DNA from: Hyphomicrobiales bacterium
Lineage (GTDB): Bacteria; Pseudomonadota; Alphaproteobacteria; Rhizobiales; Aestuariivirgaceae
Length of the DNA: 17,465 nucleotides
Assembly: GCA_020029455.1 (NCBI GenBank)
Contig: JAIBJH010000028.1
Location: 1-17,465 of the forward strand
Direction: 5' to 3'
Below are positions 1-6,896 of this stretch, one piece after another; the stretch's first letter is position 1; each line of letters begins with the position of its first letter. A model generated the notes under the pieces. That model was not told the origin of the DNA, made no database searches, and worked only from the letters and a program-made list of their open reading frames with translations. Position numbers and translations under genes: made by a program.

Positions 1-838
1 GATAGCCCGCAGCGAGCCCCTTTGCGACCGACATGACGTCCGGTTCTACGCCGTCATGTTCGAGCGCACGCCAGGTACCACAACGGCCGACGCCGCACAT
101 CACTTCATCGGCGATCATCAAGACGCCATAACGGTCGCAAATCGCGCGCACGCGTTTGGCGTATCCGGGTGGGGCCGGGACACATCCACCCGCTGCACCC
201 ACCACAGGCTCGAAGACGAAAGCGGCGATGGTGTCTGCGCCATGTCGTAGAATTGTCTCTTCCAGTTCCTTGGCGCAGACTTCCCCCGTTGTCTCGGCGG
301 TGGCTCCTTCAATGGGACGGTAGATGTTGGTGGGCGATATCCGGATGGCGTCGATGAAGGCGCTTTCGAAGGGTGTACGGCGCTCAAGGAATCCGGAGAC
401 GCCAAGTGCGCCAAGCGTGTTGCCGTGCCAGGACCTCTCGCGGGCAATGAAGCGGCGGCGCGATTTCCGGCCAATGGCCGTTTGATACTGCAGGGCAAGC
501 TTGAGGCAACTCTCAACGGCTTCGGAACCGCCGGTGACAAAAATCATGTGCTTCAGCGTGCCGCCACAGCGATTAGCAATGATCTCGGTCAGTTGCTCCA
601 GTGCGTCAGTGGTGAAATTATAGCGGTAGCCGTGGGCGATGCGGTCAAGCTGCTGCTTGATGGCGTCGTTCACCTCTGTGTTTGAGTGCCCGATGCAGTA
701 GACGGCGGGGCCACCTGAACCGTCGATGTATTTTTTGCCGTCGATGTCATAGAGATAGGATCCCTTGGCCCAGGCCACCTTCGGCAAAGCACCTGTTGAA
801 TGGATGCTGGGAGGCAGCGGATGTGTAGGGGCATTCAT
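1..838 (-). CDS. Class III (aspartate aminotransferase family) PLP-dependent aminotransferase, 3' part cut by window edge
   Basis: Reading the minus strand from the ATG at 838 gives an uninterrupted frame of 279 codons to the window edge, roughly the first two thirds of a normal 430-450 residue enzyme. Visible family landmarks: the strand-forming segment YLYDIDGKKYIDGSGG (28-43), the cofactor phosphate-binding VTGGSEAVES (101-110), RSWHGNTLG (135-143) with the residue that stacks on the PLP ring, the acidic motif IADEVMCG (242-249) with Asp244 for the pyridine nitrogen, and SVAKGLAAGY (270-279) with the predicted Schiff-base Lys273. The family moves an amino group from a diamine, beta-alanine, GABA or similar omega-amine to a keto acid. 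The exact substrate cannot be read from sequence. An in-frame ATG at 847 is an alternative start, but 838 has the better spacing (10 nt) from a weak AAGAG. It is divergent from the amidohydrolase operon at 911, which suggests shared control and a shared pathway. The C-terminal domain lies outside the window. Confidence 0.93.
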   Translation of the reverse strand, partial: MNAPTHPLPPSIHSTGALPKVAWAKGSYLYDIDGKKYIDGSGGPAVYCIGHSNTEVNDAIKQQLDRIAHGYRYNFTTDALEQLTEIIANRCGGTLKHMIFVTGGSEAVESCLKLALQYQTAIGRKSRRRFIARERSWHGNTLGALGVSGFLERRTPFESAFIDAIRISPTNIYRPIEGATAETTGEVCAKELEETILRHGADTIAAFVFEPVVGAAGGCVPAPPGYAKRVRAICDRYGVLMIADEVMCGVGRCGTWRALEHDGVEPDVMSVAKGLAAGY

Positions 839-910
839 GCGGTACATACTCTTGCGGAAAAGGCTTTCACCATGCAGTCTTAGCTGCAAAGCAAGGCCCG
901 CCGCAATTCC
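839..910. promoter_or_regulatory. Divergent promoter/operator region with an imperfect palindrome
   Basis: This roughly 70-bp gap separates the leftward aminotransferase from the rightward amidohydrolase operon, so both promoters must lie in it or just inside the genes. It contains an inverted repeat with arms TGCAG (873-877) and CTGCA (884-888) around a 6-nt spacer, in the right place for a regulator acting on both genes. No convincing -35/-10 pair was found on either strand. The operator role is inference. Confidence 0.35.
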
Positions 911-1942
911 ATGATTACACTCTACGATCCCGTGCAACGCACCCATGCGCCCGAAACATTCATCGTAGCGGGAAGGCCGCAACCGATCCCCGAAAAACCT
1001 GAACGCATCGACATGCTGATGGAGGGTGTGAAGGCGTTGGGAAGTGAAGTGCGGAAGCCCCGTTCCATAAACGACTTTGTGATCGGCCTAGTCCACAGCC
1101 CGGACTATATTTCGTTCCTGGATACGCTGCGCGAGCGCTGGTCACGTGTACCGGGATCGAGCGATATACCCTTGCCGAATGTCTACGCCATTCAACGCGC
1201 TAGCCTGCCGCCAGCGACCCGCCCTGACGCAGTGGTCGGCCAGGCCGGTTTCTACCTGGGTGATGGTGCATGCCCTGTAACCGAGACCACACTCGCCGCG
1301 GCAAGGGCGAGCGCCGCTTGTGCGGCGGAAGCGGCGCGACTGGTGCTCGCAGGCGAACGGCTCACCTATGCCCTGTGCCGTCCGCCGGGGCACCATGCGG
1401 CATCTGATCTTGCGGCGGGGTTCTGTTTTTTCAACAACAGCGCCATCGCGGCAGAAATTTTGGCGCGATCCGGCAAGCGTGTCGCCATTCTTGATATCGA
1501 CGTGCATCATGGCAATGGCACCGAGGCGATATTCTATGACCGTGCCGATGTGCTGACCGTTTCCATTCACGCCAACCCAAAACGTTTCTATCCGTTCTTC
1601 TGGGGCTATGAAGACGAGCGCGGGCGCGGGGCAGGAGAGGGCTTCAATCTCAATCTGCCGCGAGAGCGCGGGCTCGATGTAAAGGGATACTTGCAAGTGC
1701 TGGATGTGGCGTTCAAAGCAATCACTGATTTTGGTGCCGATCATCTGGTTATCGCGGCGGGACTGGACATCTCTATCGACGATCCGTTCCAGGGCTTTGC
1801 CATCAGGATAGAAGACTTCACGGCAATCGGCGCGGCCATTGCCGGATTGAAACTGCCGATGGCCGTGATCCAGGAAGGCGGCTATCCCTCGCTATCGCTT
1901 GGCCGTAACCTCGCCGCACTATTTGAAGGACTTGGGCGATGA
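911..1942 (+). CDS. Histone deacetylase-fold acetylpolyamine amidohydrolase
   Basis: This 343-residue protein is almost the same length as characterised bacterial acetylpolyamine amidohydrolase (341 aa in Mycoplana ramosa). It carries the complete zinc-hydrolase machinery: the catalytic His pair in RPPGHH (His161-His162), AILDIDVHHGNGT (192-204) with predicted zinc ligands Asp197 and His199, the third ligand Asp286 in AAGLDISIDDP, and the transition-state Tyr325 in QEGGY. All sit two residues beyond the equivalents I recall for the M. ramosa enzyme. The family removes acetyl groups from acetylated putrescine, cadaverine or spermidine and related short amides in the cytoplasm; no signal peptide is seen. 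It is the first gene of a tight operon with a GNAT acetyltransferase and a reductase, and is divergent from an aminotransferase, which points to amine metabolism. The start ATG lacks a strong Shine-Dalgarno. Another small-amide deacetylase specificity cannot be excluded. Confidence 0.9.
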   Translation: MITLYDPVQRTHAPETFIVAGRPQPIPEKPERIDMLMEGVKALGSEVRKPRSINDFVIGLVHSPDYISFLDTLRERWSRVPGSSDIPLPNVYAIQRASLPPATRPDAVVGQAGFYLGDGACPVTETTLAAARASAACAAEAARLVLAGERLTYALCRPPGHHAASDLAAGFCFFNNSAIAAEILARSGKRVAILDIDVHHGNGTEAIFYDRADVLTVSIHANPKRFYPFFWGYEDERGRGAGEGFNLNLPRERGLDVKGYLQVLDVAFKAITDFGADHLVIAAGLDISIDDPFQGFAIRIEDFTAIGAAIAGLKLPMAVIQEGGYPSLSLGRNLAALFEGLGR

Positions 1943-2415
1943 GCATTGGCGTCAGACCCATGCGACCCGGCGAGGAGGATGCTGTCGTCACTATGTTGCG
2001 GCAACTACCCAGGGACTTGGGGCTGGCGGTAGTGCCGAAGGTGACAGGGGAAAGCCTTCGGAATGCAGATGGACTGGCGCGGGTGATGGTTGCCGAAAAC
2101 TCCGGTTTGCTGGTCGGCTGCTGCCTGTGGGTGATGACCTATTCCTCATGGCGCGGCGCCAAGGGCATCTATATCAGCGACATCTATGTGATGGAGCATG
2201 CCCGTGACCAGAAGGTGGGAGACAAGTTGCTGCGCCGCGTTGCCCGTGAGGCACTTGCGTTGGGTGCCAGTTTTATCAAGCTTGAAGTTGACGTGACAAA
2301 CAGCAAGGCTCGCGCATTCTATGAACGGCGCGGTTTCAAGCACAAGGCCGACGATCAACTGCTGATCCTCGAGCCGGATCAGTTTGTTGATTTTGCGAAA
2401 GGGGAACACAGATGA
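1939..2415 (+). CDS. GNAT family N-acetyltransferase
   Basis: This 158-residue protein has the GNAT fold signatures. The beta4 strand GIYISDIYVME (76-86) leads into the acetyl-CoA pyrophosphate-binding loop RDQKVGDKLL (89-98), a slightly diverged R/Q-x-x-G-x-G/A motif. A beta5 strand follows (IKLEVDVTNSKA), then the C-terminal AFYERRGFK segment with the usual general-acid Tyr near residue 128. The start overlaps the stop of the upstream amidohydrolase as ATGA, implying translational coupling. The layout resembles small diamine or amino-acid acetyltransferases, and its position beside an acetylpolyamine deacetylase makes an amine acceptor attractive, but the acceptor is not determined by sequence. 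If both enzymes use the same substrate, the operon would encode opposing reactions, an oddity worth noting. Confidence 0.9.
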   Translation: MSIGVRPMRPGEEDAVVTMLRQLPRDLGLAVVPKVTGESLRNADGLARVMVAENSGLLVGCCLWVMTYSSWRGAKGIYISDIYVMEHARDQKVGDKLLRRVAREALALGASFIKLEVDVTNSKARAFYERRGFKHKADDQLLILEPDQFVDFAKGEHR

Positions 2416-3308
2416 GTATCAAGATGGTGGGCCTGATTGGCGTTGGCCTTATGGGCCATGGCATCGGCAAGAATGTTCTGGAAAAGGGCTATGCGCTGAA
2501 TGTCATGGCGCACCGCAACAGAGGATCGGTCGAGGACCTCGTAAAGAGTGGTGCGAAAGAACTGAAAACACCTGCGGAAATCGCTGCTGCTTCCGACTTT
2601 GTGATCCTCTGCGTGACGGGCACGCCGCAGGTCGAAGAGACAATGTATGGCGAAAAGGGCGTCCTCGCTGGCGGCAAGAAAGGCCTATTGGTTGCGGACT
2701 GCTCTACGGCCATTCCTGATTCAACCAAGAAAATCGCTGCCGATTGCGCTGCCAAAGGCATCACCTTTGTGGATACGCCGATGACGCGCACGCCGAAAGA
2801 GGCCGCGGCTGGAAAACTTGGGTTGATGGTCGGCGGTGAAGCCGCCGTCATTGATCAGATAAGGCCGGTGCTGAGTACCTTCGCCGATCTCATCGTTCAC
2901 TGCGGTGATGTTGGGAGCGCGCATCAGGTGAAGCTCATCAACAATTTCCTGGCACTCGGTAATGCGGCGATTGCCGCCGAAGCTATCACCGTGGCCCTGA
3001 AGGCCGGCATCAAGATCGAAGCGTTGCGTGACATCGTGACGGGGGGAGGGGCTGCTTCGGTCATGTTTGGCAGACTGATCAATGTGCCATTGTCGGATGA
3101 TGACAGCCAGGCGCAGTTCGCCATCCGCAATGCGCGGAAGGATTTGCGCTATTATACTAACATGACCGAGCAGTTGCCGGTGCCGTCGCCCATTGGTGAA
3201 ACCATCCACCAATCTTTCGTGCTTGCCGAAACGTTGGGCTATGGCGACCGCTTCGTGCCGCGCATGATCGATATGATGATGCAGCTTGCAGGCGTGAAGA
3301 AGAAATAG
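2412..3308 (+). CDS. NAD(P)-dependent beta-hydroxyacid dehydrogenase (3-hydroxyisobutyrate dehydrogenase family)
   Basis: This 298-residue protein has the length and two-domain layout of the family. The N-terminal Rossmann motif is GLIGVGLMGHGIG (7-19). After the second strand comes AHRNRGS (33-39), whose basic residues suggest NADP(H) rather than NAD(H), because NAD enzymes usually carry an Asp there. The conserved catalytic lysine is in HQVKLINNFL (Lys174), followed by the all-helical C-terminal domain. The usual substrate-loop motif D-x-P-V-S-G-G is replaced by DTPMTRTPKEAAAGKL (121-136), so substrate choice probably differs from true 3-hydroxyisobutyrate dehydrogenase. Relatives include succinic semialdehyde, glyoxylate and tartronate semialdehyde reductases. 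It overlaps the GNAT gene as ATGA and is the last gene of this operon. A role in reducing the aldehyde or keto product of the neighbouring aminotransferase is inference. Confidence 0.88.
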   Translation: MSIKMVGLIGVGLMGHGIGKNVLEKGYALNVMAHRNRGSVEDLVKSGAKELKTPAEIAAASDFVILCVTGTPQVEETMYGEKGVLAGGKKGLLVADCSTAIPDSTKKIAADCAAKGITFVDTPMTRTPKEAAAGKLGLMVGGEAAVIDQIRPVLSTFADLIVHCGDVGSAHQVKLINNFLALGNAAIAAEAITVALKAGIKIEALRDIVTGGGAASVMFGRLINVPLSDDDSQAQFAIRNARKDLRYYTNMTEQLPVPSPIGETIHQSFVLAETLGYGDRFVPRMIDMMMQLAGVKKK

Positions 3309-3359
3309 CCTCGTTAACTTGACTTGATGGCCTTGACGTGAGACGGGGCGGGCGAGAGC

Positions 3360-3374
3360 GGAGTGAGCCATTTG
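3360..3374 (+). promoter_or_regulatory. Shine-Dalgarno that places the fabD start at TTG 3372
   Basis: GGAG at 3360-3363 lies 8 nt before a TTG codon at 3372-3374. The competing in-frame GTG at 3363 overlaps the GGAG itself and has no well-placed ribosome site. Starting at TTG gives a protein beginning SIAFVFPGQGSQ, the usual FabD N-terminus. Confidence 0.65.
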
Positions 3375-4319
3375 AGCATTGCATTTGTATTTCCGGGGCA
3401 GGGAAGCCAGGCCGTTGGCATGGGCAGGGCGCTGGCCGAGCAGTTTGCGGCGGCGCGCGCCGTATTCGAGGAAGTTGACGCCGCGCTTGGACAGAAGCTG
3501 TCTAACTTGATGTGGAACGGGCCGGAAGCGGACTTGACGTTGACAGAAAATGCGCAGCCGGCCCTGATGGCAGTGAGCATGGCGGTGGTGCGAACTCTCG
3601 AAGCCGAACACGGCATTGGTGTCGGCAGCACCGCTTCCTATGTCGCGGGGCATTCGCTAGGGGAATATTCCGCGTTGGCTGCGGCCCGGACGTTTTCAAT
3701 CACCGATGCAGCACGTCTGCTGCGCATTCGTGGCCGCGCCATGCAGGCAGCAACACCAGTTGGAAGCGGTGCAATGGCGGCGCTGTTGGGACTTGATTTC
3801 GCCGCTGCGGCCGGCGTGGCGGCGGAGGCGGCGCAGGGTGAGGTGTGTCAGGCGGCCAATGACAATTCTGATGGTCAGGTGGTGGTATCGGGGCACAAGA
3901 CCGCCGTGGAGAGGGCGCTGGAGATTGCCAAGGCCAAGGGTGCAAAGCGTGCCATCTTGCTTCCCGTTTCTGCTCCCTTTCATTGCGCGTTGATGCAGCC
4001 TGCGGCAGACGCAATGGCCGAGGCTTTGGCAAAGGCGGAGATGAAGGTGCCGATCGTTCCTGTCGTGGCAAATGTGCTTGCGACCCCCATCACTGACCCC
4101 GGCGAAATCCGCAAGCGGCTAGTCGAGCAGGTGACGGGTACTGTGCGCTGGCGTGAATGCGTTGCCGCCATGAGCGCGCTCGGTGTTGCGACGTTTGTGG
4201 AACTTGGCAGCGGCAAGGTGTTGACCGGGCTTGCTAAGAAGAATGCACCAGAGTCGAAGGCCTTTGCGGTTGGAACACCAGAAGATGTTGCTGCCGCTGC
4301 GGCACAATTGAAAGGCTGA
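3372..4319 (+). CDS. fabD: Malonyl-CoA:acyl carrier protein transacylase
   Basis: FabD moves the malonyl group from CoA to ACP, supplying the extender unit for type II fatty-acid synthesis in the cytoplasm. Numbering from the TTG start (315 aa), the sequence shows the N-terminal PGQGSQAVGMG, the nucleophile elbow GHSLGEY with Ser95, the malonate-binding Arg in RIRGRAMQ (about 120), and the catalytic His204 in SAPFHCALM. Length is typical (about 310-315 aa). An upstream GTG at 3363 would add three residues (MSHL) and is the alternative start. The gene follows the oxidoreductase after about 60 bp, with no obvious terminator between them. It is 3 nt from fabG, so the two are almost certainly co-transcribed. 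No unusual residues were seen. Confidence 0.97.
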   Translation: MSIAFVFPGQGSQAVGMGRALAEQFAAARAVFEEVDAALGQKLSNLMWNGPEADLTLTENAQPALMAVSMAVVRTLEAEHGIGVGSTASYVAGHSLGEYSALAAARTFSITDAARLLRIRGRAMQAATPVGSGAMAALLGLDFAAAAGVAAEAAQGEVCQAANDNSDGQVVVSGHKTAVERALEIAKAKGAKRAILLPVSAPFHCALMQPAADAMAEALAKAEMKVPIVPVVANVLATPITDPGEIRKRLVEQVTGTVRWRECVAAMSALGVATFVELGSGKVLTGLAKKNAPESKAFAVGTPEDVAAAAAQLKG

Positions 4320-4322
4320 ACC

Positions 4323-5063
4323 ATGTTTTCTTTGGCAGGCAAGACAGCACTGGTGACGGGCGCAACGGGCGGCATTGGTGCCGCTATCGCGAAAACGCTG
4401 CATGGTGCGGGTGCCGCTGTTGCCATTTCTGGCACGCGGGCGCAGGTGCTTGAGGAGTTGAAGTCATCACTGGGCGGGGAGCGCGTGCATGTGCTGCCCT
4501 GCAATCTTTCAAGCGCGGAGGAGGTCGAGAAACTTGTTCCGGCAGGCGAGGCAGCCATGGGCGGCCTTGACATTCTGGTCAACAATGCCGGGATCACGCG
4601 GGACGGCCTTGCCATGCGGATGAAGGATGAGGATTGGCAGATGGTACTGGATGTGAACCTGTCATCAGCCTTCAGGCTGTCGCGGTCGGCCATGCGTGGC
4701 ATGATGAAGAAGCGCTGGGGGCGGATCATTTCCATCACATCGATCGTGGGTGTGACCGGCAATCCAGGCCAGGCGAACTATGTGGCCTCAAAAGCGGGCA
4801 TCATCGGCATGTCGAAATCGATGGCGCAAGAACTGGCGGCGCGCAGTGTGACGGTCAATTGCGTAGCGCCGGGCTTCATTGCGACCGCGATGACGGAGGT
4901 CCTCAACGACAAGCAGAAGGAGACCATCCTTGGCCGCATCCCCGCAGGGCGCATGGGAGGACCCGATGACATTGCCGCGGCAGTGCTTTTTCTCGCATCT
5001 GAAGAGGCGGGTTATGTCACGGGCCAGACGCTGCATGTCAACGGCGGCATGGCGATGATTTGA
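4323..5063 (+). CDS. fabG: 3-oxoacyl-[acyl-carrier-protein] reductase
   Basis: This 246-residue short-chain dehydrogenase does the NADPH-dependent reduction of beta-ketoacyl-ACP in the elongation cycle. It has the glycine-rich cofactor loop TGATGGIGAA (12-21), GTR with Arg39 favouring NADPH, the NNAG motif (87-90), Asn112, and the catalytic Ser140, Tyr153 and Lys157 in SITSIVGVTG...NYVASKAG. It ends with the usual GQTLHVNGGMAMI tail. The ATG is 3 nt past the fabD stop, and AAAGG lies about 8 nt upstream, at the end of fabD. Position between fabD and acpP makes FabG far more likely than another SDR. Confidence 0.97.
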   Translation: MFSLAGKTALVTGATGGIGAAIAKTLHGAGAAVAISGTRAQVLEELKSSLGGERVHVLPCNLSSAEEVEKLVPAGEAAMGGLDILVNNAGITRDGLAMRMKDEDWQMVLDVNLSSAFRLSRSAMRGMMKKRWGRIISITSIVGVTGNPGQANYVASKAGIIGMSKSMAQELAARSVTVNCVAPGFIATAMTEVLNDKQKETILGRIPAGRMGGPDDIAAAVLFLASEEAGYVTGQTLHVNGGMAMI

Positions 5064-5228
5064 GTGCATGTGCGAAACTTGCCAGCCCATTGAACGAATT
5101 GGAAAATATTCTCCCTTTTGACGCTCCCGCGATTTATGCTAGGAAGCGCGCCAGTCTGCTGGGGTACGCGGGGCAAGAGGAGCCTCCACTCTAGCATGGC
5201 GCTACTGAGAGTTTTTGAGGACACATAC
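5064..5228 (+). promoter_or_regulatory. acpP leader and probable promoter region, with upstream in-frame ATG
   Basis: This 165-bp gap between fabG and acpP is long for this compact cluster and probably carries a separate acpP promoter, since ACP is needed in large excess. A TTGACG at 5118-5123 could be a -35 element, but no strong -10 follows; the best 16-nt-spaced hexamer, TAGGAA (5140-5145), is poor. Closer to the gene, an ATG at 5196 is in frame with acpP without a stop. It sits in the loop of a potential hairpin with arms TAGC (5192-5195) and GCTA (5201-5204), extended by CTC/GAG. The real acpP ribosome site is GAGG at 5217-5220, 8 nt before ATG 5229. Confidence 0.4.
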
Positions 5229-5465
5229 ATGAGCGATATCGCTGAGCGCGTTAAGAAAATCGTCGTCGAGCACTTGAGTGTCGATGGCGACAAGGTGAAG
5301 CCGGAAGCGAGCTTCATCGATGATCTTGGCGCAGACAGCCTTGATACCGTCGAACTGGTTATGGCTTTTGAGGAAGAGTTCGGCATCGAAATCCCGGATG
5401 ATGCGGCTGAGACCATTCAGACCGTCGGCGATGCAGTGAAATTCATTGAAAAGGCCCAGGCCTGA
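5229..5465 (+). CDS. acpP: Acyl carrier protein
   Basis: This 78-residue acidic protein is the carrier on which fatty acids (and lipid A acyl chains) are built. The phosphopantetheine attachment site is Ser37 in the near-invariant DDLGADSLDTVEL motif. The rest matches the four-helix ACP layout, with helix II VELVMAFEEEFGIEIPDD and a C-terminal VGDAVKFIEKAQ. The start at 5229 gives exactly the usual length and the MSDI N-terminus, with GAGG 8 nt upstream. A longer open frame running back to a TTG at 5118 is not credible as protein. The gene is isolated from fabF by an intrinsic terminator, consistent with its own strong transcript. Confidence 0.98.
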   Translation: MSDIAERVKKIVVEHLSVDGDKVKPEASFIDDLGADSLDTVELVMAFEEEFGIEIPDDAAETIQTVGDAVKFIEKAQA

Positions 5466-5512
5466 AGACTTCGGGCCCACCGTCTTGGCAGGGTCCGCAA
5501 TCATCCAAACTT

Positions 5513-5545
5513 GCGGGGCAGGGGCCTTCTCCTTCCCCGCTTTTT
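5513..5545 (+). terminator. Intrinsic (Rho-independent) terminator after acpP
   Basis: GCGGGG (5513-5518) pairs with CCCCGC (5535-5540). Further pairing closes much of the inner loop after a one-base bulge (A5520-T5534 through G5523-C5531). The stem is followed at once by TTTTT, then GTTGTTT. This would end or attenuate the short acpP transcript upstream of fabF. Confidence 0.75.
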
Positions 5546-5587
5546 GTTGTTTCATCCTGCTCAATCACTTGAATTGAAGAGGCTTGC

Positions 5588-6853
5588 ATGCGGCGCGTCG
5601 TAGTCACCGGAATTGGCATGGTTTCTCCCCTCGGGGCGAACGTCGACACAACTTGGCAGAACATGCTGGCGGGAAAGTCCGGGGCGGGCACGATTACGCG
5701 CTTCGATGCCTCAGACCTTCCCACGCGCATCGCCTTCGAGGTGAAGGAAGGTGACGGCAGTAACGGCACGCTGAAGCGCGATGATTGGATCGATTCAAAG
5801 GACCAGCGGCGTTATGATGATTTCATTCAGTTTGCGGTAATCGCCGCCAAGCAGGCGCTGGCGGATTCCGGCTACCAGGCAAAGACTGAAGACGAGAAAT
5901 ATCGCTCTGGCGTGCTTGTGGGCTCGGGTATCGGAGGTCTTACGGGCATCCAGGATACGACGCTCTTGATGAAAGAGAAGGGCCCACGACGCGTTTCGCC
6001 GTTCTTCATCCCGGGCTCGCTCATCAATCTGGCATCCGGCCTCATTTCCATTCACACTGGCTTCAAGGGTCCAAACCATGCCGTCGTGACGGCCTGCGCC
6101 ACGGGTACACATGCCATCGGCGATGCCGCACGGATCATCTCTTTCGGTGATGCAGACGTGATGGTGGCGGGCGGCGCCGAGTCAGCCATCTGCAGGATCG
6201 GCATTGCCGGCTTCATTGCCTGCAAGGCGCTGTCTTCCGCTTTCAATGATACGCCTGAGAAAGCTTCACGGCCCTACGATAAGGATCGCGACGGTTTCGT
6301 CATGGGTGAAGGCGCAGGCATTCTCGTTCTGGAAGAGCTCGAGCACGCCAAGGCGAGGGGTGCGAAGATCTATGGCGAAGTGATCGGATACGGCATGTCT
6401 GGAGATGCCTATCACATCACCGCGCCTTCCGAAGACGGCGACGGCGCCTTCCGTTGCATGCAGGCCGCATTGAAGCGGGCGGGCATCTCGGCAGGCGACC
6501 TCGACTACATCAATGCCCATGGCACATCGACACCGCTCGGCGATGAGATTGAGCTCAGGGCCGTGGAGCGGATTGTCGGCAATAATGCCGCAAAGCTTGC
6601 GATGTCTTCAACGAAATCGGCTATTGGTCATCTGCTCGGTGCGGCAGGCGCTGTGGAGGCGATTTTTTCGGTTCTCGCCATGCGCGACAATATCTGCCCG
6701 CCAACGCTTAATCTCGACAATCCGTCGGTCGAGACAGCCATTGATCTCGTTCCCAAGGTTGCCAAGCCCAAAGAGATCAACACAGTTCTGTCCAATTCCT
6801 TTGGTTTTGGAGGCACCAACGCCTCATTGATTTTCCGCCGCCTTGCGGCCTAG
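5588..6853 (+). CDS. fabF: Beta-ketoacyl-[acyl-carrier-protein] synthase II
   Basis: This 421-residue KAS II condenses malonyl-ACP with the growing acyl-ACP. The thiolase-fold catalytic triad is intact: Cys170 in VTACATGTHAIGDA, His312 in NAHGTSTPLGD, and His349 in KSAIGHLLGAAGAVE with Lys344. The C-terminal SNSFGFGGTNASL glycine loop is present. FabF rather than FabB is supported by the length, the N-terminal RRVVVTGIGMVSPLG and the position after acpP. AAGAGG (5577-5582) lies 5 nt before the ATG. An internal segment (KEGDGSNGTLKRDDWIDSKD, about 53-72) has the longer insertion common in alphaproteobacterial FabF. The terminator just upstream implies partial read-through from acpP or a promoter in the roughly 40 bp before the start. 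Confidence 0.97.
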   Translation: MRRVVVTGIGMVSPLGANVDTTWQNMLAGKSGAGTITRFDASDLPTRIAFEVKEGDGSNGTLKRDDWIDSKDQRRYDDFIQFAVIAAKQALADSGYQAKTEDEKYRSGVLVGSGIGGLTGIQDTTLLMKEKGPRRVSPFFIPGSLINLASGLISIHTGFKGPNHAVVTACATGTHAIGDAARIISFGDADVMVAGGAESAICRIGIAGFIACKALSSAFNDTPEKASRPYDKDRDGFVMGEGAGILVLEELEHAKARGAKIYGEVIGYGMSGDAYHITAPSEDGDGAFRCMQAALKRAGISAGDLDYINAHGTSTPLGDEIELRAVERIVGNNAAKLAMSSTKSAIGHLLGAAGAVEAIFSVLAMRDNICPPTLNLDNPSVETAIDLVPKVAKPKEINTVLSNSFGFGGTNASLIFRRLAA

Positions 6854-6880
6854 ACTGGAACAAGCGGACAAGGCGCCAGA

Positions 6881-6896
6881 GGAGGGCACCGGCTTG
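6881..6896 (+). promoter_or_regulatory. Shine-Dalgarno supporting a TTG start for mltG at 6894
   Basis: AGAGGAGG ends at 6885, and the TTG codon begins 8 nt later at 6894. The longer frame starts at TTG 6843 inside the end of fabF and has no comparable site. Confidence 0.65.

Noticed and set aside
118..540. Minus-strand 140-codon frame at the left end
   Set aside because: It lies in a different frame from the aminotransferase, which covers the same strand with a complete set of PLP-enzyme motifs.
2721..3653. 310-codon minus-strand open frame across the reductase and fabD
   Set aside because: It spans two well-supported plus-strand genes and their gap, with His/Arg-rich shadow composition.
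3980..4762. 260-codon minus-strand open frame across fabD and fabG
   Set aside because: Antisense shadow of two conserved genes. Ser/Ala/Pro-rich and without domain signals.
6843..6893. Longer mltG start at TTG 6843
   Set aside because: It overlaps the fabF end with no ribosome site, whereas TTG 6894 has AGAGGAGG 8 nt upstream.
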